Shown here: positions 17,053 to 24,778 of the stretch, piece after piece
Layout: every line of letters begins with the position of its first letter
Numbering within the stretch: the stretch's first letter is position 1
Origin: JBCBKP01 sp038521625
Lineage (GTDB): Bacteria; Planctomycetota; Phycisphaerae; Phycisphaerales; UBA1924
Reading direction: 5' to 3'
Length of the DNA: 45,757 bases
Assembly: GCA_038521625.1 (NCBI GenBank)
Contig: JBCBKP010000027.1
Coordinates: 1 to 45,757 of the forward strand
The notes under the pieces: model-generated
Seen by the model: only the letters and a program-made list of their open reading frames with translations
Database searches by the model: none
What the model was told of the DNA's origin: nothing
Position numbers and translations under genes: made by a program

Positions 17053-17110
17053 TTTCGTCGCGACCGTTCGGTCGCGAGGGTGTGTTTCGTCGCGACCGTT
17101 CGGTCTCGAG
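17053..17110. repeat. Two tandem copies of a hairpin repeat
   Basis: A 26-bp unit beginning TTTCGTCGCGACCGTTCGGT occurs at 17053-17078 and again at 17085-17110, with one difference near the end (GTCGCGAG against GTCTCGAG). The first copy folds into a perfect 9-bp stem (TCGCGACCG with CGGTCGCGA) with a two-base loop; the second has one mismatch. It lies just upstream of the MFS start. Possible roles are a termination or regulatory hairpin, or a small mobile repeat. Confidence 0.8.
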
Positions 17111-17190
17111 GTTCGACCGCTCGCGGGCAGCGTCGCGCGTCGCGGTTGTTGCGGATAGCGGTACCGGCGTGATGTTCGCCCGCACCCGGG

Positions 17191-17211
17191 CCCTCTCCCG
17201 GAGGGAGAGGG
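17191..17211. repeat. Perfect CCCTCTCCC/GGGAGAGGG palindrome
   Basis: CCCTCTCCC, three bases, then GGGAGAGGG make a perfect 9-bp stem. This kind of palindrome is known as a dispersed intergenic repeat in many GC-rich bacteria. It sits between the MFS gene and the hydrolase gene, both on the minus strand, so it could also act as a terminator for the hydrolase; no T-run follows. A similar palindrome lies inside lnt at 23048-23069. Confidence 0.75.
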
Positions 17212-17246
17212 AGCCGGCGTGAAGTCGCACACCGATGCGGAGGCTG

Positions 17247-18077
17247 TCAGCTGGCCAGGAGGTGGTCGGCCAGGAATCGCGTCTGCGTGTTCTTGGCGTC
17301 GTTGCTGACGCGGCCGAATCCGATGTGCTCTTCCGGCGCACCGGTCTCGGGCCAGGTGACGAGGGAGATCAGCTCCGGGTCGGCGCTGCGCGTGGTGTAG
17401 TGGGCGCGGAGTGTGTCGAGGAACGCCCGCTGGCCCTCGAACGGGACCATGCGGTCGGTCTCGGAGTGCAGCGCGAGCAGGGGGATGGGCTCGAACGTCC
17501 CCAGATGCTCGAGCGTGCTCTGCTCGGCGACGCGCGTGGGCTCGTGCGGCGGCCAGGGGTCGCCGGCGGGCGAGACGGGGGAGTCGTAGAGGGCGGCGAG
17601 GTCGCCGGTGGTGGCCTCGACTGCGGCGCAGCGGAAGTGGTGGGGGTCGCAGAGGCGGCGGAGGGCGACCATGCCACCGAGAGACATGCCGCCGATGGCG
17701 ATGCGGCTGAGGTCGAAGCGCCCGGCGTACTCGCTGCGTGCGAGGGCGGCGATGATGGGGTCGATCTCGGCGCGGGCCTGCTCGATGGTGTCGAGGGAGT
17801 AGGCGGAGCGCTGGCGTTCGTCGTCGGCGCGTTCGCCGTGGGAGGGCAGGTCGATGGCGCAGGCGGCGAGGCCGGCGCGGATCCATCGGGAGTAGCGGCC
17901 CGGGTCGAGCTCTTTGCTGGCGGTGCGGCCGTGCATCCAGAAGACGACGGGCGCGGGTTTGTCCCAGTCGGGGTGGGCGAGGAGCGTGGGGACGTCGCCG
18001 GCGAGGCGGACGAGCCGCGACTTCTCGGCCAGGGACCTGGGGAGCTGGCTGAGTTGGTCGGCGCCTGGTGTGGGCAT
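17247..18077 (-). CDS. Alpha/beta hydrolase (dienelactone hydrolase/prolyl oligopeptidase-like)
   Basis: 276 aa from the ATG at 18075-18077; an earlier in-frame ATG would run into the neighbouring gene region and adds only low-complexity sequence. The core shows VVFWMHGRTASKEL (oxyanion loop after strand 3), DLPSHGER, nucleophile elbow GGMSLGG, the acid in LLALHSETDRMVPFEGQ, and a late His in APEEHIGFG. The triad is complete, so it is probably active. No signal peptide is seen. It resembles the bacterial peptidase or acyl esterases with an ALHSETD strand, but the substrate is unknown. The next gene upstream ends about 60 bp away on the same strand. Confidence 0.85.
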   Translation of the reverse strand: MPTPGADQLSQLPRSLAEKSRLVRLAGDVPTLLAHPDWDKPAPVVFWMHGRTASKELDPGRYSRWIRAGLAACAIDLPSHGERADDERQRSAYSLDTIEQARAEIDPIIAALARSEYAGRFDLSRIAIGGMSLGGMVALRRLCDPHHFRCAAVEATTGDLAALYDSPVSPAGDPWPPHEPTRVAEQSTLEHLGTFEPIPLLALHSETDRMVPFEGQRAFLDTLRAHYTTRSADPELISLVTWPETGAPEEHIGFGRVSNDAKNTQTRFLADHLLAS

Positions 18078-18139
18078 CGGGGAGGCTATGCCGCGGGGAG
18101 AACGCGGAGGCGCAGAGTCATGACGAGACGCGGAGGGGA

Positions 18140-18910
18140 TCAGCTGGGGTTCTTCCGCCATCCGCATTCCGGGCATCCGGTGCTGAGATCGAATCCGAGG
18201 TCGTAGCCGCAGTGGGGGCAGCGGCCGCGTTTGAAGCGGTTGTATCGTCGCGTCGCTCCTGCGACGGAGACGAGGGCGAAGCTCGCGGCGGCGTAGGACG
18301 CGGTGTTGATCGCGAGGCCGAACCAGATCGGGCGCAGCGGCAACGATCGGAACTTGCCGGCGTCGAACTCGGCGCCGCGCCCGTCGATGCGGATGCCGAG
18401 GTGCGTGATCCGGACCCAGTCATAGCCGCCGCCGGGCAGGTCCCGGGATTCCCATGAGGATCCGGACTCTGCGCAGAGGAACGGCCACCCCCGGCGGTCG
18501 ATCACCTCAGGTCCTTCCCAGCGATCCCACCCGTCGCCGTCGGTCAGCAGCAAGCGGTCGCGATCGAGTCGCGGGTTCTCCTCTTCGGAGCGGTGGTGCG
18601 CGATCGGGATCTCGCGTTTCGTACGGGACTCGAGATCGATGAGCATCATTGTGCTGATGGACGTGAACGGTGATCTGGCACGGGCGCGGACCTCGCGATG
18701 AAACCCGAACCCCCGCGCGACCTCGATCCTGACGTCTCGATACAGATCGCCTCGCGTTTGGCCGTTCTCCGCGAACCGTGTCGAGAAGCTCACGCCCCAG
18801 AGCGGCCAGAGCCAGGCGAGTGCCCAGGCGATGGCGACGCTGGTGAGGACTCCGACCAGCGTGTGGATCACGAAGGTGCGGATGAGTTTGCGGCGCACGC
18901 TCCCGTTCAT
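18140..18910 (-). CDS. Membrane protein with C-terminal zinc ribbon (planctomycete type)
   Basis: 256 aa. It has a first membrane segment at about 10-37 (TFVIHTLVGVLTSVAIAWAL) and a second at about 195-220 (IWFGLAINTASYAAASFALV). Between them is an external domain of about 150 residues with no motif I recognise. The C-terminus is a cytoplasmic zinc ribbon: CPHCGYDL, a ten-residue gap, then CPECGW. This layout is very common in planctomycete genomes and its function is unknown. It starts at an ATG followed by a basic N-terminus (MNGSVRRKLIR). The operon with the hydrolase downstream is plausible from spacing. Confidence 0.68.
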   Translation of the reverse strand: MNGSVRRKLIRTFVIHTLVGVLTSVAIAWALAWLWPLWGVSFSTRFAENGQTRGDLYRDVRIEVARGFGFHREVRARARSPFTSISTMMLIDLESRTKREIPIAHHRSEEENPRLDRDRLLLTDGDGWDRWEGPEVIDRRGWPFLCAESGSSWESRDLPGGGYDWVRITHLGIRIDGRGAEFDAGKFRSLPLRPIWFGLAINTASYAAASFALVSVAGATRRYNRFKRGRCPHCGYDLGFDLSTGCPECGWRKNPS

Positions 18911-18960
18911 CCTGAACGGTGTACGGATAAAGCGGCGTCCCGGTTGAAGGTCTGGTCGGG

Positions 18961-20406
18961 CTACAGCGAGAGTTCAGCGCCCGGTTCGATGGACCCCGGC
19001 AGGTCGTCGCGCTGGGCGAGTTGTCCGGCGTCGAGGGCGGTGAGCGGGCTGATCTCGATGACGCAGTCCGGGGCGCCGTCGGGCTTGCGTGGGACCGTGA
19101 CGCCGGCGGCCTCGAGCCAGCGGGCGGAGCGTTCGGTCTGGAGGAGGCGGGCGCTCTCGGCGGAGTCGACGCCGGTGGCGTTCTTGACGGGCGCGAACTC
19201 GAGGACGCGGTCGGTCTCGTAGATGATGGAGCGTTCAGCGCGGGGGAGGGCGTCGAAGACGAAGCGTTCGAGCTTGACGGCGTTGGCGTTCTCTGGCTCG
19301 ACGCGCTGGCCGGTCTCGAGGTCGACGTGGGGGACCTTCTTGATGGCGCGGTGGTAGGGCAGCTCGAATCCGGGGTCGTTCCAGAGCTTCTCGACGAAGG
19401 CGACGGAGAACTGGTGGATGGCGATGGAGCCGCAGCGGAAGCGGAGGGTGCCATCGGGTTCGGTCTGCTCGGCGATCTCGTCGGGCAGGTCGGAGTACTC
19501 GATGACCTTGATGCGTGCGTGCTCTTTGGTGAAGAGGCCGACCTTCTCCTTGGGTTCGGCCTTGGGGAGCATCTTGGAGCTGATCTCGGCGGAGCTGTCG
19601 GGTGCGGCGGCGTGGAGGCCGATGAAGGCGGGGTCGATGGTCATGCAGTGGGCGTTGTCGACCTGGTGGTAGCAGAAGTGCTCGACGCCGCGGCGTTTCA
19701 TGTCGTCGATGGCGCCGCGTTCGATGAGTGCGCGGAGGGAGCCGCCGTGGCCGTCGGGGTTGGTGGCGACCATGTGCTTGTCCGTGAGGAGGATGCGTCC
19801 GGTCTGGGCGTCGAGCGAGGGCATGACGCCCTGGGGGAAGAACATGACGTCGCCGCGGGGGAGGCCCCAGAAGCCGTTCGCCTCGAAGAAGGCGATGGTG
19901 TCCTCGTGGTTGAGGGGGCTGGTCATGATGTACCAGGGGATCGCGACGTCGTAGCGGTCGGAGGAAGCCTTGACGATCTCGGCGAAGAACTGGAAGAGCG
20001 GCTTGCCGGTGATGGCGCCGAGCTTGTAGGTGCCCTTGGGGCCGTCGTGCCCGAGGCGTGAGCCCTGGCCGCCGGCGACGGTGAACGTGGCGATCTTGCC
20101 GGCGCGGATGAGGTCCTCGCCGCGCTTGGTGTAGGCGTCGCGGTCCCAGATGTGGCCGCGTTCGCCGGCGTCGTACGGGTAGTAGGAGGGCGGTGTGACG
20201 TCGCCGATGGGCTCGGGCTCGGCGGCGGCGCGGACGTAGGTGTCGATGAGCCTGGGGAGTTCGTCGAGGGGGAGGGCGTCGATCTGGGCGAGCAGCCCGG
20301 CGCGCTGCGGCTCGCTGAGTTCGTCCACGAATCGGAGCAGGTGCTCCTGTCCGACGGAGGCGAGTCGCGCGCGGGTCTCTTCGACACTCTGGCTGGTGGT
20401 CGGCAT
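18961..20406 (-). CDS. UDP-sugar pyrophosphorylase (UAP1/UDPGP family)
   Basis: 481 aa from the ATG at 20404-20406 with GGAG upstream. The nucleotide-binding loop TVAGGQGSRLGHDGPKGTYK is that of eukaryote-type UDP-N-acetylhexosamine pyrophosphorylases. Further family segments are YIMTSPLNHEDTIAFFEANG, FFPQGVMPSLD, NPDGHGGSL and CYHQVDNAHC, with the uridine- and metal-binding residues. The C-terminal domain has LKPL-like sequence and ends in ISPLTALDAGQLAQR. It probably joins UTP with N-acetylglucosamine 1-phosphate, or with glucose 1-phosphate, to give UDP-sugars for cell-surface polymers. Which sugar is used cannot be decided by eye. It is divergent from rpe with a 45-bp gap. Confidence 0.92.
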   Translation of the reverse strand: MPTTSQSVEETRARLASVGQEHLLRFVDELSEPQRAGLLAQIDALPLDELPRLIDTYVRAAAEPEPIGDVTPPSYYPYDAGERGHIWDRDAYTKRGEDLIRAGKIATFTVAGGQGSRLGHDGPKGTYKLGAITGKPLFQFFAEIVKASSDRYDVAIPWYIMTSPLNHEDTIAFFEANGFWGLPRGDVMFFPQGVMPSLDAQTGRILLTDKHMVATNPDGHGGSLRALIERGAIDDMKRRGVEHFCYHQVDNAHCMTIDPAFIGLHAAAPDSSAEISSKMLPKAEPKEKVGLFTKEHARIKVIEYSDLPDEIAEQTEPDGTLRFRCGSIAIHQFSVAFVEKLWNDPGFELPYHRAIKKVPHVDLETGQRVEPENANAVKLERFVFDALPRAERSIIYETDRVLEFAPVKNATGVDSAESARLLQTERSARWLEAAGVTVPRKPDGAPDCVIEISPLTALDAGQLAQRDDLPGSIEPGAELSL

Positions 20407-20451
20407 CGGAGCCTCTCCTTCGCCGGATGGTAGTGGCGTACGCTCCCTCGT

Positions 20452-21267
20452 ATGGCGGGCGATGCGCACGGATCGGACGGATCGGACGGGGCGGGCGGCG
20501 AGGCCGGGCGGGCGGCGCTGCGAGAGCCGGCGCGGCTGCCGCTGGTCGGGGCGTCGATTCTGTCGGCGGACTTCGCGCGGCTGGAGGCCGAGTGCTCGCA
20601 GGCGCTCGGCGCGGGCGCGGACCTGCTGCACCTGGACGTGATGGACGGGCACTTCGTGCCGAACCTGACGATGGGTCCGGACCTGTGCCGGGGGCTGCGT
20701 CGGGCGTTGCCGGGGGCGGCGCTGGACGTGCACCTGATGGTGGAGCGCCCGGAGCGGTTCCTCGAGCCGTTCGCGGAGGCGGGGGCGGATCACGCGACGG
20801 TGCACATCGAGGCGATCGGTGACCAGGGCGTGGATTTCGCCGAGCGGGTGCGGGCCTTGGGGATGACCGCGGGGCTCGCGATCAACCCGCCGACGCGGTT
20901 CGAATCGATCGAGGCGCACATCGAGGCGTTCGATCTGATCCTGGTGATGTCGGTGAACCCCGGGTTCAGCGGGCAGTCCTTCATCGAGGGGGTGCTGCCG
21001 AAGGCTGCGATGATCCGCGAGCGTCTTCGGGACGACCAGCGGCTGCAGATCGACGGCGGGGTGAAGCCCGAGAACGCGGGGCTGGCGCGGGACGCGGGCT
21101 GCGACGTGCTGGTGGCGGCCTCGGCGATCTTCGGGAAGCCCGAGGGTGACCGGGGCGCCGCGATCGCGGCCCTGCGTGGCGGGGAGGCTCGGGCCGGCGG
21201 GGCTGAGGAGGTCGTCGCGCGACCCCAGGGCGAACCCGATCAGGCCCCTTCTCTGCTGGGCGGTTGA
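20452..21267 (+). CDS. rpe: Ribulose-phosphate 3-epimerase
   Basis: 271 aa, longer than the usual 220 because of about 28 extra N-terminal residues (Gly/Asp/Ala-rich) and a similar C-terminal tail. The TIM-barrel core is standard: ASILSADFARLEAE, LHLDVMDGHFVPNLTMGP with the metal ligands and catalytic Asp, DVHLMVERPE, MSVNPGFSGQSF with the phosphate loop, and QIDGGVKPEN with the second catalytic Asp. It interconverts ribulose 5-phosphate and xylulose 5-phosphate in the pentose phosphate pathway. The N-terminal extension may instead mean that translation begins later, but no other ATG lies between. Confidence 0.95.
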   Translation: MAGDAHGSDGSDGAGGEAGRAALREPARLPLVGASILSADFARLEAECSQALGAGADLLHLDVMDGHFVPNLTMGPDLCRGLRRALPGAALDVHLMVERPERFLEPFAEAGADHATVHIEAIGDQGVDFAERVRALGMTAGLAINPPTRFESIEAHIEAFDLILVMSVNPGFSGQSFIEGVLPKAAMIRERLRDDQRLQIDGGVKPENAGLARDAGCDVLVAASAIFGKPEGDRGAAIAALRGGEARAGGAEEVVARPQGEPDQAPSLLGG

Positions 21268-21362
21268 CCCGACTGGATCCTGACTAAACTTGCGGCTCGG
21301 GAGTGAGACGGCCGGCGGTGTCGATACACCGTTGGTTCTCGCGAATGGAGATGGGTCCGGGC

Positions 21363-21998
21363 ATGCCCAAGGCGACCGACTTCCGCGTGCTGCTTGTGCG
21401 ATCGGGCGAGACCGACTGGGATCTCGTGGGTCGGCTGGCGGGCTCGACGGACCTTCCGCTGTGCGACGAGGGCAGGCGTTCGGTCGAGGACGCGGCGGGT
21501 GCGCTCGGCGACGTGGCGCCCCGTGTGATCCTGACCGCGCCGGACGCGGCGAGCTTGGAGACGGCCGAGGCGTTGTCGGCGGCGACGAAGGCCAAGGTGC
21601 GCAAGATCGACGCGTTCGCGGACATCGACATGGGGCTCTGGGAGGGGCTGCTGTCGGCGGACCTCGAAGAGCGGTACCCGAGCGCGTACAGACGGTGGCT
21701 GGAGGATCCCTCGACGGTGAGCGCCCCGGAGGGCGAGTCGTTCATCGAGGTCGAGATCCGCGTGATGGAGCGGTTCGCGCGGGCGATGGAGAAGCTGGAT
21801 AAGTCTGAACGCCCGGCGGCGGCGGTCGTGCTGCGGCCGTTCATCTATGGGGTGGTGCGTTCTCGGCTCCTGGGCGATTCGCCGGCGTCGGTGCACCGGC
21901 TGGCGTGGGACGGTGCGTCCGCGGAGTGGCACCAGATCGACCGCGGGCGGCTCGTCGAGATCGCGCGGACGCCGCAACCCGAGACGGGCGCCGCCTAA
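21363..21998 (+). CDS. Histidine-phosphatase (phosphoglycerate mutase-like) family protein lacking both catalytic His
   Basis: 211 aa from the ATG at 21363; two in-frame ATGs lie 12 and 18 nt upstream and cannot be excluded. The fold is clear: VLLVRSGETDWDLVGRLAG then STDLPLCDEG, as in LVRHGET...RxQGxxDxPLTxxG. Later come VILTAPDAASLETAEAL (usual SSPLxRAxQTA), FADIDMGLWEGL (usual LREixfGxWEG) and PEGESF. The phosphorylated His of RHG is Ser14 and the Arg13 before it is kept. The second His, normally in VVxHG, is also lost (AAAVVLRPFIYGVVRSRLL). So it probably does not catalyse phosphate transfer and may bind a phosphorylated ligand. It sits between rpe and accD. Confidence 0.82.
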   Translation: MPKATDFRVLLVRSGETDWDLVGRLAGSTDLPLCDEGRRSVEDAAGALGDVAPRVILTAPDAASLETAEALSAATKAKVRKIDAFADIDMGLWEGLLSADLEERYPSAYRRWLEDPSTVSAPEGESFIEVEIRVMERFARAMEKLDKSERPAAAVVLRPFIYGVVRSRLLGDSPASVHRLAWDGASAEWHQIDRGRLVEIARTPQPETGAA

Positions 21999-22026
21999 CA
22001 CGGTTCAAGTGCCAGACGGAGACTGG

Positions 22027-22875
22027 ATGGCGACAACCGCGAGCTCGAGCAAGACCTGGGGCGAGACGGCCCAGCCGGTGAAGAAGAGCATCCCCGAGGG
22101 TCTGTGGCTGCGCTGCCCCTCGTGCGGCCAGATGATCTACCGGCGGCAGATGGAGGCCGACCGGCACCTCTGCCCGGAGTGTGGGTTCCACTTCCGCCTT
22201 GGCGCGACCGAGCGGGCTCGGCAGCTCGCCGACGAGGGCTCGTTCGTCGAGATGTTCGAGGGGCTGGAGTCGGCGGACCCGCTGGGTTTCAAGGACCTGA
22301 AGGTCTACAGCGCTCGGCTGGATGCCGAGCGGGCGAAGACGGGTCGGCCCGACGCGATCCTCGCGGGCGAGGCGTTCATCAAGGGTCGACCGGCGGTGAT
22401 CGCCTGCCTGGACCTGAGCTTCATGATGGGATCGATGGGCTGCGTGGTCGGCGAGGTGCTGACGCGCTCGATCGAGCACGCGACGGCGAAGCGGCTGCCG
22501 CTGATCATCGTGAGCGGGTCGGGCGGGGCTCGGATGCAGGAGTCGACGCTGAGCCTGATGCAGATGGCGAAGACGTCGGCGGCGCTGGCGCGCCACGACG
22601 CGGCCGGGCTGCTGTATGTCAGCGTGCTGACGGACCCGACGACGGGCGGCGTGACGGCGAGCTTCGCGATGCTGGGCGACATCATCATCGCCGAGCCGGG
22701 GGCGCTGGTCGGCTTCGCCGGCCCGCGCGTGATCAAGCAGACGATCCGCCAGGACCTCCCCGAGGGGTTCCAGCGGGCGGAGTTCCTCGTCGAGTCGGGC
22801 ATGGTGGACATGGTCGTGCCGCGGCGCGAGCTCCGCTCGGAGCTGGCCCGGCTGATCGACTATGCGGGCGGCTGA
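22027..22875 (+). CDS. accD: Acetyl-CoA carboxylase carboxyltransferase beta subunit
   Basis: 282 aa, the normal length. The N-terminal zinc ribbon is intact: Cys30, Cys33 (RCPSCGQ), Cys49 and Cys52 (CPECGF). The carboxyltransferase core has VIACLDLSFMMGSMG, the CoA-binding loop VSGSGGARMQE, and LTDPTTGGVTASFAMLGD with the acetyl-CoA oxyanion site, then FAGPRVIKQTIRQDLPEGFQ. With AccA (not in the window) it moves a carboxyl group from biotin to acetyl-CoA, the first step of fatty-acid synthesis, in the cytoplasm. GGAG is 6 nt before the ATG. Its end overlaps the start of lnt by 14 nt, so the two are translationally linked. Confidence 0.97.
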   Translation: MATTASSSKTWGETAQPVKKSIPEGLWLRCPSCGQMIYRRQMEADRHLCPECGFHFRLGATERARQLADEGSFVEMFEGLESADPLGFKDLKVYSARLDAERAKTGRPDAILAGEAFIKGRPAVIACLDLSFMMGSMGCVVGEVLTRSIEHATAKRLPLIIVSGSGGARMQESTLSLMQMAKTSAALARHDAAGLLYVSVLTDPTTGGVTASFAMLGDIIIAEPGALVGFAGPRVIKQTIRQDLPEGFQRAEFLVESGMVDMVVPRRELRSELARLIDYAGG

Positions 22876-24778
22876 GTCCGGCTTCATCGACGGGATTGTT
22901 TCGGCGAGGCCGCGGCTGTTCGCGGTGGCGTGCGGTCTGCTGCACGCGCTGTTCATGCTGCTGGCGTTCGATCCGTTCGGGCTGTGGGGGTTCGCGCTGG
23001 TCGCGACCGCGCCGCTGGTGCTGGCCGCGGATCGGCTTGGTCGGATGGCCCCTCTCTCGCGAGAGGGGCTCGTTCATGCGGCGGATGCGGATGGCCGCTC
23101 TCGGGCGCGATCGAGTCACAGACGCTCCGGGGCGCGGCCGGTTGTGCTCGGGCTGATGGTGACGCTGGCGGCGCTGCCGCTGTGGATCTATTGGACGCAC
23201 TGGACGGCGCGGGTGAGCGCGCTGGGATTCATCCCGCTGCCGATCTATCTGAGTCTGTACCCGGGGCTGTTCGTGTGGCTCGGGACGAGGTTCGTTCGGG
23301 CGCGGCCTGGGGTGCCGGCGGTGGCGTGGGCGCCCGTGCTCTGGGTGGGTCTGGAGATGCTGCGCGGGGCGGTGGTGTTCCACGGCTTCCCGTGGTACCT
23401 GATCGCGCACCCCATGATCGCATCTCCTGAGCTGGCCTGGCCGGCGCTGTTCCTGGGAACGTACGCGGTCTCGTGCTTGGTTGCGATCGTGTCGACGTTC
23501 GCGGCCCAGATGGTCGGGGTCGTGTCGGCTCTCGCGGCACGGTCGGAGAGGGGCTGGTCGAAGGGAGGCGTCGCTTGGTATGCCCCTCTGTTGCTCGTCT
23601 TGCTCTGGGCGTCCGGTTACGCGTGGTTCGGGCCGGCGCCTCCGGGGGCGGGCTCGGGGCGGTCCATCAGGCTCGGTCTGGTTCAGACCGATGTGCCGCA
23701 GAGCATCCGTGGCGACTGGACGCCGGAGCGTCGTCTCGAGGACTGGCGGGCGATCCAGTCGCTGCTGTTCGAGGCGGCTGAGGACGGCGTGCGGTTTGTC
23801 GTGCTGCCCGAGGGGATGTACCCGGGGACGGGGCTGGACCGCGAGGCCGTCGAGGTCGAGCGCGAGTCGGAGATCTTCTGGCCGCTCGAGAGCGGGGCGG
23901 CGCTGCCGACGGTTTTCTTCTATGACAGCATGATGGCCACGCAGCTCTCGCTGGGCGTGCCGCTGCTGGTTGGCGCGGCGGGGCGCGAAGGGTTCGAGCT
24001 GGAGATCGCGGAGGACGGACGCGCGACCGAGTCGTACGACACGCGGCACAACAGCGTCTTCCTGGTCGAGAACGGCGTAGCGACGCAGCGCTACGACAAG
24101 CTGTTCCTGACGCCGTTCGGCGAGGTGATGCCGTACATCTCGTGGTCGGACACGCTGGAGCGGGCGATGCTCTCGCTCGGGGCGTCGGGGATGGAGTTCT
24201 CGTATACGCCGGGCGATCGGGATGCGCCGCTCGAGCTCGACGGTCTCGGCGTGGCGACGCCGATCTGCTTCGAGGCGACGATGTCGGGCGTGTGCCGTCG
24301 GCTCGCGTTCGAGGGCGGGGAGCGTCGCGCGGGGCTGCTGGTGAACGCGACGAACGAGGGCTGGTTCGGGTCGTTCGACGCGGCGCGGCGGCACCACCTT
24401 CTCGCGGCACGGTGGCGTTGCGTCGAGCTTGCGACGCCGATGGTGCGGTCGGCCAACACGGGCTTGACCTGCGTCATCGATCGGTGGGGGCGTGTGACCG
24501 CGGAGCTGGAGCCGCGGACGGAGGGCGTTCTGATCGCCGAGGTCGAACTCGGCGCCGGGTCGACGACGTACGCGGTCATTGGGGACGCGTTCGGCTGGCT
24601 GATGCTGGCGGGGGTCGTCCCGATCGCGGCGCTCGGTCGTGGTCGCGGGCGCGTCGTGCCGATAGCTGAGGACGGCGATCGAGAGGAGTCTGCGGATGCG
24701 GATGATCGGGCCCATCGCGATAGCGGCGGCGGTTCTGGCGGTGATGATGGCTCTCCCGGGGTGCAAGGCGCCGGATGA
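22862..24778 (+). CDS. lnt: Apolipoprotein N-acyltransferase
   Basis: 638 aa; typical proteins have about 510-530. The N-terminal half has about six membrane segments, including CGLLHALFMLLAFDPFGLWG and the GFPWYLIAHP loop. The C-terminal nitrilase-like domain starts IRLGLVQTDVPQ. The triad is present: Glu317 (VVLPEGMYPG), Lys413 (YDKLFLTPFGE) and Cys469 (TPICFEA). It transfers an acyl chain to the N-terminal Cys of lipoproteins in the inner membrane. The extra length comes from an insert at about residues 62-92 that contains a DNA palindrome, and from an acidic, Gly/Asp-rich C-terminal tail. The tail overlaps the next gene by 83 nt. It overlaps accD by 14 nt. Confidence 0.95.
   Translation: MRAAESGFIDGIVSARPRLFAVACGLLHALFMLLAFDPFGLWGFALVATAPLVLAADRLGRMAPLSREGLVHAADADGRSRARSSHRRSGARPVVLGLMVTLAALPLWIYWTHWTARVSALGFIPLPIYLSLYPGLFVWLGTRFVRARPGVPAVAWAPVLWVGLEMLRGAVVFHGFPWYLIAHPMIASPELAWPALFLGTYAVSCLVAIVSTFAAQMVGVVSALAARSERGWSKGGVAWYAPLLLVLLWASGYAWFGPAPPGAGSGRSIRLGLVQTDVPQSIRGDWTPERRLEDWRAIQSLLFEAAEDGVRFVVLPEGMYPGTGLDREAVEVERESEIFWPLESGAALPTVFFYDSMMATQLSLGVPLLVGAAGREGFELEIAEDGRATESYDTRHNSVFLVENGVATQRYDKLFLTPFGEVMPYISWSDTLERAMLSLGASGMEFSYTPGDRDAPLELDGLGVATPICFEATMSGVCRRLAFEGGERRAGLLVNATNEGWFGSFDAARRHHLLAARWRCVELATPMVRSANTGLTCVIDRWGRVTAELEPRTEGVLIAEVELGAGSTTYAVIGDAFGWLMLAGVVPIAALGRGRGRVVPIAEDGDREESADADDRAHRDSGGGSGGDDGSPGVQGAG
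23048..23069. repeat. Palindrome inside the lnt coding frame
   Basis: GCCCCTCTC and GAGAGGGGC form a perfect 9-bp stem around a four-base loop. It lies in the lnt frame and encodes part of an Arg/Ser-rich insert (residues about 62-92) between two membrane helices, where relatives usually have a short loop. The palindrome resembles the intergenic one at 17191-17211. Confidence 0.7.

Noticed and set aside
18095..18135. GAGAACGCGGAGGCGCAGAG-type sequence as a dispersed repeat
   Set aside because: It resembles a common intergenic repeat style but only one short copy is seen in this window.
22733..24766. 677-codon minus frame opposite accD and lnt
   Set aside because: Arg/Pro/His-rich shadow of lnt; no recognisable domain.
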